A stretch of DNA of 64,000 nt from Prorocentrum cordatum (taxonomy: Eukaryota > Sar > Dinophyceae > Prorocentrales > Prorocentraceae): assembly GCA_963575745.1 (NCBI GenBank), contig CAUYUJ010000181.1:40001-104000 (forward strand), in the 5' to 3' direction. Positions 43,166-52,944 of this stretch are shown piece by piece; the first letter of the stretch is position 1, and each line of letters starts with the position of its first letter. A program made the translations under genes and the position numbers. Under the pieces are notes generated by a model that was given only the letters and a program-made list of their open reading frames with translations, was not told the DNA's origin and did not search any database.

Positions 43166-43359
43166 TGTGAAAGAGCCAGTCCGTCCCCATCCCACCTTGG
43201 CGCGCCGCGGAGGCTGGGGCGCTGCACTTCGGGAGCCCGCCGAGGTCGGACGCATGCGCCCGACCACGTACACGAACACGGCCCTCACATCCGCGAGAGA
43301 CCAGCCGCGCGACACGACCGTGCGCGCCATGCATGCACTCTCTCGAAACCAGCGTGGAC

Positions 43360-43680
43360 TCGTGCACGTGCGCGTCCTGCTTCCGCTCCTTGAGCGCTCG
43401 GGGGGGCCGATCCGGGGCCCTGCCGTCGCCATCCCAGCCCCCGACGATGGAGACGACCCCCTCCTCTGCCCCGCCCCGCCCGCGAGGGCGGGGCGGGGCA
43501 AGGGGGGGTCCTTCTTCTTCTTCTTCTTCCGCCCCCTTTAGCGCTATGGGTGGCGGATTCGTGTACGTGCGCGTCCTTCTTCCGCTCCTTTAGCGCTCGG
43601 GGGGCCGATCCGGGGCCATGCCGTCCCCGTCCCCGCCCCCGACGACGGAGACGACCACCCCCCCTCGCAGGGCTGGACCT
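43360..43680. repeat. ~195-bp tandem duplication
   Basis: CGTGCACGTGCGCGTCCTGC, TTCCGCTCCTTGAGCGCTCG, GGGCCGATCCGGGGCC at 43361-43480 is repeated from 43560 with few changes. Confidence 0.75.
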
Positions 43681-43984
43681 CAACGCTGTTTTTGTGTTGT
43701 TTTCGCTTTTGTACCCGTTCTCCTGTACCTCCCTCCCCCAAAACGGAAAAACAGAACTCAGCCGAAGTACAGCCAAACAGCGCTTGGGTTTATGTTGCTC
43801 CCATCGTACTTAAGGACCACATCCCAGACATAATTTCGAGCACCCAGAATATCGGAACAGCGTCGAACGAGTATCGCCTCCCAGGGCCCGACGCGTGGAA
43901 ACCCTCAAGTTCCGGTACTCTCTTGGTGCACGACATTCTTGTTGGTGGCCAAGGCTAGAGTAGCTTGGAACATCACAAGCTTAG

Positions 43985-44520
43985 GTCCAGCCCTGCCCCT
44001 CCTCTGCCCCCGCCCCCGCCCGCGAGGGCGGCGGACCCCCCGCGTGCGGCCGCCGCCCGCCCAGCGCGCGCGTTCGCGCGGCGGCCTCTCTCGCCTCCGT
44101 CGCGGTTGTCGCGGAGCCGCCGCGCGCCGCGGCCGAGTGCGCGGGCTCCTCCGCCTCCGCCTCCTCCCCCTCCTCCTCCTCCTCCTCCTCCTCCTCCTCC
44201 TCTCCTCCAACTCCTCCTCCTCCTCCTCCTCCTTCCTCCTCCTCCTCCTCCTCCTCCTCCTCCTCCCTCACCCCTCCTCCTCCTCCCTCCTCCTTCTCCC
44301 CTCCGATCTCCTCCTCCCCCTCCTCCTTCCTTCCTCCTCCTCCACCACCTGCTCCTCCTCTTCTCCCCCTCCTCCCCTTCCATCCCCTCCCCCTCCTTCG
44401 CCCTCCCCTCCCTCTCGGCCTCTCCATCCGTTTCCGCCCCCCTCCTCCTCCTCCTCTCCTCCTCCTCCTCCTCCTCCTCCTCCTCCTCCTCCTCCTCCTC
44501 CTCCTCCTCCTCCTCCAGCT
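43985..44520. repeat. GC-rich block and (TCC)n microsatellite
   Basis: GCGCGC-rich at 44010-44140, then about 365 bp of CCTCCTCC. Confidence 0.9.
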
Positions 44521-44667
44521 GCACGCCGCCAGTGGCCCGAACGACTTGTGATGTTGGAGAGCCACGATCGTTCAGGGTGATACGATCCACGACGCGTCAG
44601 GGGCCGACGCCGACGGCATCGCTGCGCGAACCCGTCGTGTGGGGATCCAGAGCAAGAGGAGCGCAAG

Positions 44668-44850
44668 CGACGACGAGAGAAAGGACCTTGCGCGAGATGG
44701 CACAACTAGCGACCTTACGCGGCGGCTTATGCGGGCCGCCAGCGCGGCACGCTGCACTGGAAACAATGGCGCTTGCGTGCGAACTCTCGCGGGCAACTTC
44801 CACGCGAATGTCGGCGCAGTCGACCCCGTTTTTTTCCGTTGCTCCGGTGG
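44668..44850 (-). repeat. Second copy of the 180-bp phosphodiesterase intron
   Basis: Matches 21858-22031 across its length, in the same orientation: GCGCGAGATGGCA, GGGCCGCCAGCGCGGCACGC, TGTCGGCGCAG, then CCCGTTTTTTTCCGTTGC against CCCTGCTTTCTCCCGTCGC. It could be an intron of an unrecognised minus-strand gene or a free copy. The flanks (44870-45240) show no family. Confidence 0.65.
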
Positions 44851-44859
44851 TGAGACCTG

Positions 44860-45715
44860 CGGCTCGAGATCAGTGCGATGATACCTGCGGCTCAACCTGC
44901 CGTTTGCCCTCTTTTCCCGAGGGCGGAATACTGGTGTAGGAGAATTGGCCCAGACCCATGGCCATGTGCACCTCGCGGTGGCATAAAGACTGCACCCAGC
45001 CTTCTTATCAAAAGGAGGCCCCTCCCATCCGCCGCCTTCCGTCAAGCCCAGCCTTGCCATGGAGACCGCTGGCAACGACACGCGCCCTAGTGACCACCCC
45101 GTCGGGGCCGCGGCTTCGCCTGATCCATGTGCTCGCCCTGGCGCAGCGGCCCGTCTGCACCCTGCCGCCGCACCCCCACTCCCTTTTTCCTCAGCCCCCA
45201 GACGCGACCTGTGGCGTGAAAGGCGCCCCCTGACGCTGGCCCCTGTGTGACAACCGCCACAGGCCACTCAACGGCTAAGAGGTGCCAGCGTACACGCTTT
45301 GCCCGCAGGCCCAGCGAGCGCGCGTGTCGGTCGAGCAGCTAAGGGGAGCTGAGCGGCGACTCGAGCCCGGCCAGAGGCGGGACCGAGGCGGCCGCGGCGG
45401 GGGGCAGCGCGTGGAGGGGCGAACTCGGACCGTGGAGGCCTTCGTCGGCAGGCTGCGGCCCGGGCGCGGCCGAGCCGCAGGCGGGGGGACGAGACTGTCC
45501 TGCCAGCGCAACCCGGCCTCGCCAGCTCCCTCAGCATGCGGCGCGAGTCCCCTGGGCGAGCTGGCTGGGTCTGCGGAGCGCCAAGCCGCCACGGGCGGGA
45601 GCAATGATGCAGGGCGACGGCCCCGAATCCCTCGCAGCAGTGCTGCCTTCAATGCGACTGCGGCTGGGGACTCCGCAACGCCCGTGCCGTCCCCTCCTCT
45701 CGCCCCCTCCCTCTC
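44860..45715. other. No supported gene
   Basis: GC-rich, both strands open in long Arg/Pro/Ala-rich frames. A minus-strand exon next to the intron-like copy is possible (RRYHRTDLEPQVSPPEQRK at about 44850-44900) but unsupported. Confidence 0.35.
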
Positions 45716-45719
45716 CCCG

Positions 45720-45721
45720 TT

Positions 45722-45757
<36 letters not shown>

Positions 45758-46330
45758 CTCCTCCTCCTCCTCCTCCTCCTCCTCCTCCTCCTCCTCCTCG
45801 GTTATCCATCCATCCTCCTCAACCCTCACCCTTTCTCTTCCTCCCCTCTCAATCCTCCTCTCTCTCACTCTCTTGTTCCCCCGTCCTGTATCCTCCTCTT
45901 GCATCCTCGTCGGAACTAACTCCTCCTCCTCCTCCTCCTCCTCCTTCTCCTCCTCCTCCTCCTCCTCCTCCACCTCCCCTCCTCCTACCCGCCCCGCCTC
46001 CGCTCCGCTCCGCCTCCGCCTCCTCCCCTCCTCCTCCTCTCCTCCTCCTCTCTCCCCCTCACGCCTCCTCCTCACTCCTCCTCTACTCCACCTCCTCCTC
46101 CTCTCCTCCTCCTCCTCCCCTCCTCTTCTCCTCCTCCTCTCCTCCTCCTCCCCTCCTCCTCCTCCTCCTCCTCCACCTCCGCCACCGCCTCCGCCTCTAT
46201 CCGCCTCCTCCCCCCCTCCTACCTCCTCTCCTCTTCCTCCTCCTCCTCCCACCTCCTCCTCTTCCTCCGCCTCCTCCTCCTCCTCCTCCTCCCTCCTCCT
46301 CCTCTTCCTCCAACTCCCCCGCCCCTCCCT
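45720..46330. repeat. GTC then (TCC)n microsatellite
   Basis: GTCGTC at 45720-45757, then mostly CCTCC triplets to 46320 with a few unique patches. Confidence 0.95.
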
Positions 46331-46606
46331 CCCTCACTCGCCGCCGCCCGTTTCTCTTATCCCCCCCCCTCCTCCACACCCCGGGCTCCTCCTGCCCCCG
46401 CGTTTGGACTCCCCCCGCCACCCCCGCCTATCGCTTCGGCCGCCGTGGGCTCTCCGCCACAGGCCGCCCCGCCGCCGCCGCCGCGGGCGAGGCGCGGGCC
46501 CCGCGGGGAGCCTCACCCGAGCGAGTCCGCGGAGTCGCGCGTGCCCAGGGTGTCCCGCTGCAGCCAGGCCGCCCCGGGCCCGGCCTCGGCTGCAGCGGAG
46601 GAGGAG

Positions 46607-46706
46607 NNNNNNNNNNNNNNNNNNNNNNNNNNNNNNNNNNNNNNNNNNNNNNNNNNNNNNNNNNNNNNNNNNNNNNNNNNNNNNNNNNNNNNNNNNNNNN
46701 NNNNNN
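46607..46706. other. Assembly gap (100 N)
   Basis: Exactly 100 N. It cuts the methyltransferase-like ORF just after its last recognisable motif. Confidence 1.
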
Positions 46707-48306
46707 ACATCGCGACGAGGATGTGCATGTGCATGCCGTTGCCCATGAGCTTATACAGCGCATGGCTACTGAGCCCCAGCTCACGAGGGCTCCAAGGCAG
46801 CGGGCACGGGTGCGAGTCGTCGACTTCGTTGGTAGGAAAGCCTTGCATGGCTAGAATCTCTGATCCCACGAGGGTCCGTTCAGCAGCATCACTCCAAATC
46901 GTTCCATGACGGAGTTGGCTCATCATCGATCCAGTGGTCGAGACGCGGCACCGCTTGTCAGGGTGGTGCTCGAGATCGCAGAGCAAGTCTCCAGGTTCTT
47001 CACCACGATCACGTTTCTTGGCACAAGATTTCTGATGCACTTCCCGTGCAATCCGTAAATGTAGTGATTGGGATGCGGTCAAGCAATGTGCGAAATTCAA
47101 CCCTTCGCCTGGCAAGATGGTCACGCATTTCTTCCTCGCGAGCTGTTCGAGCTCGTCTTGAATATCTGATTCTTTCGCTAAGAAAAAATCATGGCCTGTC
47201 ATCTGAGTCGTGCGCAAGAATGGAGCGATGAAGTCCGCCCAAGGCTGATGGATGCTCACGTCCTTCCTCACGCAGATGCCGTAGAACCTCTGACGCGTAA
47301 TGGGCCAGCCGAGCATAGACGGGCAGGGCAGCGGTTCGCACTTGTGGAGAGTGTGACTGTCATCCAACAAGCATGTGAAAATGCATGGGTCCCATTGCGG
47401 TGCGCACTCCCAAAGGCCGATACGCGGTCTGTCCACGGAGTAGCCCTTTGCGCACGACAGCGCTGGGAGTGTGGACGCGCCTCCAAGACCATGACGACTT
47501 CCGATTGTGGTAAAATCTAAGCATGACCACCCTGCTCCCTCGCACACTAGCCCGAAGTGTTCCGTGGCCCCCGTGAACGGGCAGCTCTGCCCTGGATGTA
47601 GGAGGCAAGGCCCACTCACGGAGTGCGCCCCGGGCTGCTCCAAGATCTTGACTGTATCACCGATGGCTGTCATTGTAGCTGTCATCTCAGCATCAACATC
47701 GCCCACGTGCGTCTCGCTCTCGTCCAATCTGGGCGCTGGCTTTACCGAAACGATCTCTACGTCAGAGCTTGATGGCTGCTTGCCAAGACTCCGGCCTGGG
47801 CCTGGGCGTCGCGGGGAACACCCTGGGGAAAGATCGGTTCGTGTTTTTTTTTTTTTCTGAACATCATATGGCCATTTCACTCCCAGCAGCTGTTGTAGAA
47901 ATTGCGGCTCGTGTCTGGACAGAATATCCCGAAACAAGTGCTTAGGTTTTACGTCCGCCCTGAAGTTCTTGAGCACTCTCTGGCTTAGCGGTAGATTATC
48001 GCATGCTGAATGGAAATTGAACCAATCACCAGGAATATCGACTCCAGCAGCTCGCGCGGCACGACCAATCCACCACAGCGCAATCGCTTCGCAGCCCATT
48101 CCAGAGTACTTGGTAGTGAGCATGACTCTAGCTTTCAAGTTCTGAACGAAACGGGCGCTACCAGGCCCTGACAAGATAGACGACACCATCACCTCCACGT
48201 AGTTGAACATCTCTGTCATGCTATCAGGCCCAGGCGGCGGCGGCGGCGGCTCGCCATCCCTCTGCGGTTCAGACTGAGGAGCCACGGGATGAAGGCCAGC
48301 GAACAT
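46707..48306 (-). CDS. DNA cytosine-5 methyltransferase-like protein, 3' end in gap
   Basis: A 533-codon uninterrupted frame with the motif order of C5-cytosine methyltransferases, which transfer methyl from S-adenosylmethionine to cytosine. LTTKYSGMGCEAIAL (63-77) fits the SAM-binding motif I. GWSCLDFTTIGSRHGLGG (259-276) carries a Cys where the PCxxFS nucleophile should be, but with SC instead of PC. LWECAPQWD (298-306) replaces the ENV motif with EC. PITRQRFYGICVRK (335-348) fits the QxRxR motif. SEILAMQGFP (482-491) and LMGNGMHMHI (520-529) fit motifs IX-X. From memory, dinoflagellates have related divergent enzymes, many carried by retrotransposons. The start ATG at 48306 is the first in frame; earlier upstream DNA is repetitive. 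Activity is uncertain given the altered motifs. A run of 12 A (47847-47858) is read in frame as poly-Lys. Confidence 0.7.
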
Positions 48307-48559
48307 GAATGGCGTCGCGGGCCAGCGCTGCTAACCGCGAGAAGGACCGAGAGCAGCCAATCTGGCCAAACATTCAGCCGAGCCAAATCGGCTACTGAAG
48401 ACTCAGACTTGAATGAGAGGTGTCACAGCGGTTCGGACGGTTCAGAGCAGAGGAACTCCAAGATCGCCCCCCAACATGATGGACCCACGAACCCGGAAAG
48501 GGATATAGAACCGCATGCATGGAAACGTTTTCACGACACCGTATTGGGCGACGGGCACT

Positions 48560-48960
48560 TCCACGAGACACCCCGCGAAACATTCCACGAGACACGGGCG
48601 ACCGTTTTCAACGTTTGCCTGGAAACATTCCACGAGACACCCCGCGAAACAGTCCACGAGACACCCCACGAAACATTCCACGACGACAGGCAACCACTCA
48701 ACCAAGGCGGTGTGGTCGTGCTGGGGAGTGGTCGTGCTGGGGTGTGGTCGTGCTGGGGGGTGGTCGTGCGGGGGGGTGGTCGTGCTGGGGGGGTGGTCGT
48801 GCTGGGGGGTGGTCGTGCTGGGGCGTGGTCGTGCTGGGGCGTGGTCGTGCTGGGGCGTGGTCGTGCTGGGGTGTGGTCGTGCTGTGGTGAGGTCGTGCTG
48901 GGGCGTGGTCGCGCTGGGTGATGGCCTTGCTGGGGTGGGGTCGTGCTGGGGTGGGGCAAT
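48560..48960. repeat. CACGAGACACCCCGCGAAAC repeat and 15-bp GTGGTCGTGCTGGGG minisatellite
   Basis: Four to five copies of ATTCCACGAGACACCCCGCG at 48558-48690, then about 16 units of GTGGTCGTGCTGGGG at 48710-48960. Both lie just upstream of the methyltransferase-like ORF, so its promoter region is repeat-rich. 48960-49400 has no recognised feature apart from a GGA run at 49160-49190. Confidence 0.9.
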
Positions 48961-49413
48961 GCTGGGGTCATGGGCTCCCAGTGTTCCGATGGGTGAATGC
49001 GGTCCTTATGGCTGGACCAGCCTGCAGCGAAGAACTGGGCCCCAGTTCTTCGAGCTGCGCCCAGCGGGGCCAGCCGCGGCGAAAAGGAAGGAAGGAGGGC
49101 CCAGGGGCCCAGTCCCCAGTCTTCCGAGTTGCGTCCCAGCCGGGCCAGCTGCAGCGACGAGAGAGGAGGAGGAGGAGGAGGAGGAGGAAGAGTCCTGAGT
49201 CCTGCGGCCTGCGGCGCTCTGCGGGCCCGCAATCCGCCGGTCCGGCGCGTGGGCCGCGTGGGCCGTGGGCCGATTCTATTGCACGGCTGTGCGATGGCAA
49301 ATTCGGCTAATGAAAATAGTAACGACATCAGACGATCAGTACATTGGGCACTGGGCCTTGTCATCCGCGTCGCTCTGAACCATTCCGCTGCAAAGAACCA
49401 CACACTTGAAAGC

Positions 49414-50230
49414 CTACCGCGGCAGCCAATGCGGACAACTCGTGATGAAGCCATACCGCGACCGACCGGCCCACATGTCGTACAACATCCACCTGTCCAG
49501 CTGCTGGTTCCTCTGATTGCGTGATGGGACGTCCAGTCCCCATAGGCAGAGCTCCTCGACAGTGCGGTATACCAATAGCGCCGCAGGCTCGATCCGCGAG
49601 AGGATCACTTCACTGTTGCTTGTGGCCAATCGCCATGCACGTGTGTCAGTGTAGCACCTGCCGCCAGCCTCCATCGCCATTATCTCCGTGTTCAGGTTGT
49701 GAATGCAGCATTGGTAGGAGTTGCTGACATCATACTGCACTGTGACGTGCGCGCGATCCAGCGAGGCAATACCAATATGATCCCAATTGTGACCACGGGA
49801 TCGAACTGTGCGGCCGTTCTGGACGATGCAAGTGGTCCAGAACATGGCTGGGCCCAGCTCGACGGACGCACTGAAGTACCGAGAGCGCACTCGCACGTTG
49901 CCGAAACTCACATGCTCGAAGGCTGTCAGATCGTGGGCCTGGTCGTCCTGCAGCCTATGGTAGGCGCTGCCACGTCGGAGCTGGTCGGCCTCCGCCCTCG
50001 GCATAGCTCGATAGAGTAGGCGTCGTCCAAAGAGATGCGGGCAGCCCCTCAACCACGTGGTGTGACCAGCAGCGCCACAATAGAAACAAGAACATAAGCC
50101 CTGCTGCAGATACATGGCGGTGGCCTCGTCCAACTGTTGCATTGGCTGCAACTTGGGCGACGCAACGTGGCGCGCGGGCGCCTCCGTAGGCTGGGAGCCC
50201 CCTGAAGGCTTGCAGCAAGGCGCTGAGTCA
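49414..50230 (-). CDS. Unknown protein with zinc-knuckle-like motif
   Basis: The minus-strand frame runs from inside low-complexity DNA to a stop at 49414. From about 50200 on, composition is ordinary: an N-terminal segment, then CFYCGAAGHTTWLRGC (CxxCxxxxHx6C), then about 190 residues with HVSFGNVRVRSRYFSASVEL and WAGRSRYGFITSCPHWLPR. The motif resembles the CCHC knuckle of nucleic-acid-binding and retroviral-type Gag proteins, but the last spacing is 6 instead of 4. No other domain is recognised. The true 5' end is not visible. It stands 1.1 kb upstream of the methyltransferase-like ORF on the same strand and could be part of the same element, which is only an inference. Confidence 0.55.
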
Positions 50231-50404
50231 AACGACTGCGGGAGGCGGAGGAGGATGAGGAGGAAAAGGAGGAGGAGGAGGCAGTGAAGGAGAGGAGGAG
50301 GGATGCCATCCTGTGGCGTTGGGTCCTCGTTTTGAAGAGACAGCGCCCCGCGTTGCCTTCTCCTCCCGCTGCCCTCCCCCCGCCCCTTATCAAGGAGGGC
50401 TGAG

Positions 50405-50695
50405 GGAGGCCGGAGGTGTGTGTGCGCGCGCGTGTGCGTGTCTATGTGTGTGTGTGTGTTTGTGTGCGCGTGGGGGATCGCATGCGAACTTTGCAATTGG
50501 GGCCTTCGCTGGAGTTCCCTATGGGGCCACGAACCGTGTAAGGGGTGCGCCGACATTGGAACCGCGTGCGAACTTTGCCACTGGGGCCTTCGGTGGGAGG
50601 CCCGCGATGATGATGACGGCGATGATGATGACGATAATGATTTTGATGATTATGATTGTGATGAGTTTCTTCGTTTCTGGCGGAATGCTGCTTGA
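50405..50695. repeat. GT-rich and GATGAT microsatellites
   Basis: GTGTGTGCGCG at 50417-50470. ACTTTGCAATTGGGGCCTTC and ACTTTGCCACTGGGGCCTTC are a near repeat at 50488 and 50571. GATGATGAT lies at 50605-50680. Confidence 0.85.
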
Positions 50696-50849
50696 GCGCA
50701 GATCATGGCTACGGACTGAAGGAGGAGAGGAGGCAAGAAGGGCCGAGGGGAGCTCCCCATGGGTCCTCCACGAACCGCAGGGTGCGCCGAAATATGGGGG
50801 GGGGGGAGGGGCCTTCGGTGGAGCGGAGCTCTATATGGGAGGATGGCAT

Positions 50850-51090
50850 CATCATCAGCATCATCATATGGGAGGAGGAGGAGGCATCATCATCAGCATC
50901 ATCATCATCACCATCATCATCATCAGCATCACCACCATCACCATCGTCATCATCACCATCACCATCATCATCATCACCATCACCAGCATCATCATCATCA
51001 TCATTGTCATCATCATCATCATCAACATCATCATCATCATCATCATTATCATCATCATCATCAGCATCATCATCATAATCATCACCATTG

Positions 51091-51127
<37 letters not shown>

Positions 51128-51328
51128 TATCATCCACCTCCTCCTCCGACTCCTCCTCCTCCTGCCTCCTCCCTCCTCCCTCCTCCCCCTGCCTCCTCCT
51201 CCCTCCCTCCTCCTTCCACTCCTCCCCTACTCCTCCTCCGCGTCGACCAGCCGTGGGAGGGGGAAGCTCGCCAAAAACATGTTCTACCGCGACAGGGTTG
51301 CATCGTCATCATCATCATCATCATCATC

Positions 51329-51362
<34 letters not shown>

Positions 51363-51380
51363 CCATTTTCATCATCCAGA
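50850..51380. repeat. (CAT)n, (TCC)n, (CAT)n microsatellites
   Basis: ATCATCATC at 50848-51135, CCTCCTCC at 51136-51235, ATC again at 51300-51375. Confidence 0.95.
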
Positions 51381-51414
51381 GCGCCCCGCATCGGCGGCAC
51401 TGGCCGGAGGCCAC

Positions 51415-51900
51415 TACAATGTCATAGACAAGGACGATCATACACAAGAGCTTAATATAGGGGAAGTATCATATACAAGGACCATCGCACACGAGGAAGA
51501 TCATATACAACGAAGGCCAAATTCCAACAAGATCATATACAACTCAGAGGCCGCCCACCCGCCGTCTCGCATATAGGCGACTGCACCGCCCCTACTCCTG
51601 GGGGTCCCTGGGCGGCCATGGCGTATCTCTGGGATTGTCCAGGGTCTCAATGACGGCCCAGGAAGCCCACCCAGGCCACCAAGATAGCCCAGAATCGCTC
51701 CAAGGCGGCCCAAGATGGCCTCCAGACGGCCCAAAAAGCTTCCAACACGCCCCAAGAGCCCTGCCACGAGACATCATATACAAGGAATGTAATAGGTAAG
51801 GGCGATCATATACAAGAACTTAATATATAGAGGAAGTATCATATACAAGGACCACCAGTATCATATACAAGCACCAAGTATCATATACAAGATTATCTAA
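51415..51900. repeat. ATCATATACAAG degenerate repeat with an AAGATGGCC block
   Basis: GATCATATACAAG and GTATCATATACAAGGACC words repeat at 51430-51545 and 51770-51895. Between them, 51600-51770 is the CCAAGATGGCCTCC family, as if inserted. Confidence 0.85.
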
Positions 51901-52860
51901 GAACACCCCGGAACTATGTCTCATAGCAGCTCTTTCGACATCCCATTTGTCCGAGCATGTCTCAGGCGAGACGGCCGTTTTTGAAGTCCGAAAATTAGGC
52001 CAGCGATGTCAATATCCCGATTGTTTGAGGATGTCTCAGGCGAAACGCTCATTTCTAACATAAGACGTCTTAAGACACGACCCCCAACTTCACGATTTGG
52101 CGAGGACGTCTCGGGCGGGAATCCGCCAGGCTCTGAATCACGAGGCGGCGCCGCACGTTCCCCCTCCAGACCTCCTCCAGACTCCAGACTGCCAGACCTG
52201 CTACCCCTTACGATAGATGGGCGAAGGTAAAGAGACAAATCTCCACCCTTACATCTCAGACACGCATGGTGGCCCAAGGCCCAATGGGCTTCGCTTGGGC
52301 AGGCTGATGAGCATCACATCCTTTTTCCCAGAATGCAACGCAACGCATAGGGCACCTGCAACTCGCAGCACCATTCTTTCACATCCGTTCGATGGAGCTG
52401 GCTAGCACGCAGTCTGGACTCTAGGCAGGCGATCCCTTGGCAATCATCTCAGATGATTTGGATTGAAGTCCACAGTCAACATGTCACACCCTGCCCCCAA
52501 CACTGAAGTCCTGATCACGTGCAGGCCCACGCCTGCTACCCTGGGCTACCCCTATCGCGGAGGCAGCTGCCAGCGCTCGCGGCAGCATGATGAAAAGAAC
52601 GAGGAAGCGATCCAAGAGTAAACATGGAGGGAGAAGAGAGGAGGATGAGGGTTTCCGAGCGAAGCCTTTTAGGCCTCTGAGTCTCTCGATGATCAATGAG
52701 TTTCGGTTACGTCGTTCGAGTGGGTACCGAAACGGATGTGCACATGTCTTTCAGATTTCTGAGTTAGGGCCCCGCTTCGTTGCGATAGAAAACATTGATA
52801 TATTTCGGGGCGAATGCGAATTCAGGAGGAGGAAGTGGCGGAGGAGAAGTAAGAGGGAGG
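51900..52860. other. No supported gene; GATGTCTCAGGCGA repeat
   Basis: GATGTCTCAGGCGARACG-like words with TCCGAAAATTA occur at about 51958, 52030 and 52105, an old ~75-bp repeat. The rest to 52860 shows nothing recognisable. Confidence 0.45.
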
Positions 52861-52867
52861 ACGGAGG

Positions 52868-52918
52868 ACCTCGAGCCTCGAGGTCCTCGATCCTCGAGGC
52901 TCGAGGATCGAGGAGGCA
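52868..52918. terminator. Nested CTCGAGG palindromes 3' of the long ORF
   Basis: GACCTCGAGCCTCGAGGTCC followed by TCGATCCTCGAGGCTCGAGG, so several hairpins can form, about 30-80 bp after the stop of the ORF ending at 52945. Any role in transcript ending is a guess. Confidence 0.3.
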
Positions 52919-52944
52919 GGCGACGGAGGCAGTGGCAGGCTACC

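Noticed and set aside
42969-43500. Minus-strand frame with RGWSLADVRAVFVYVVGRM
   Set aside because: The coding-looking part is under 50 residues, lies between duplications and a GGA tract, and has no family match.
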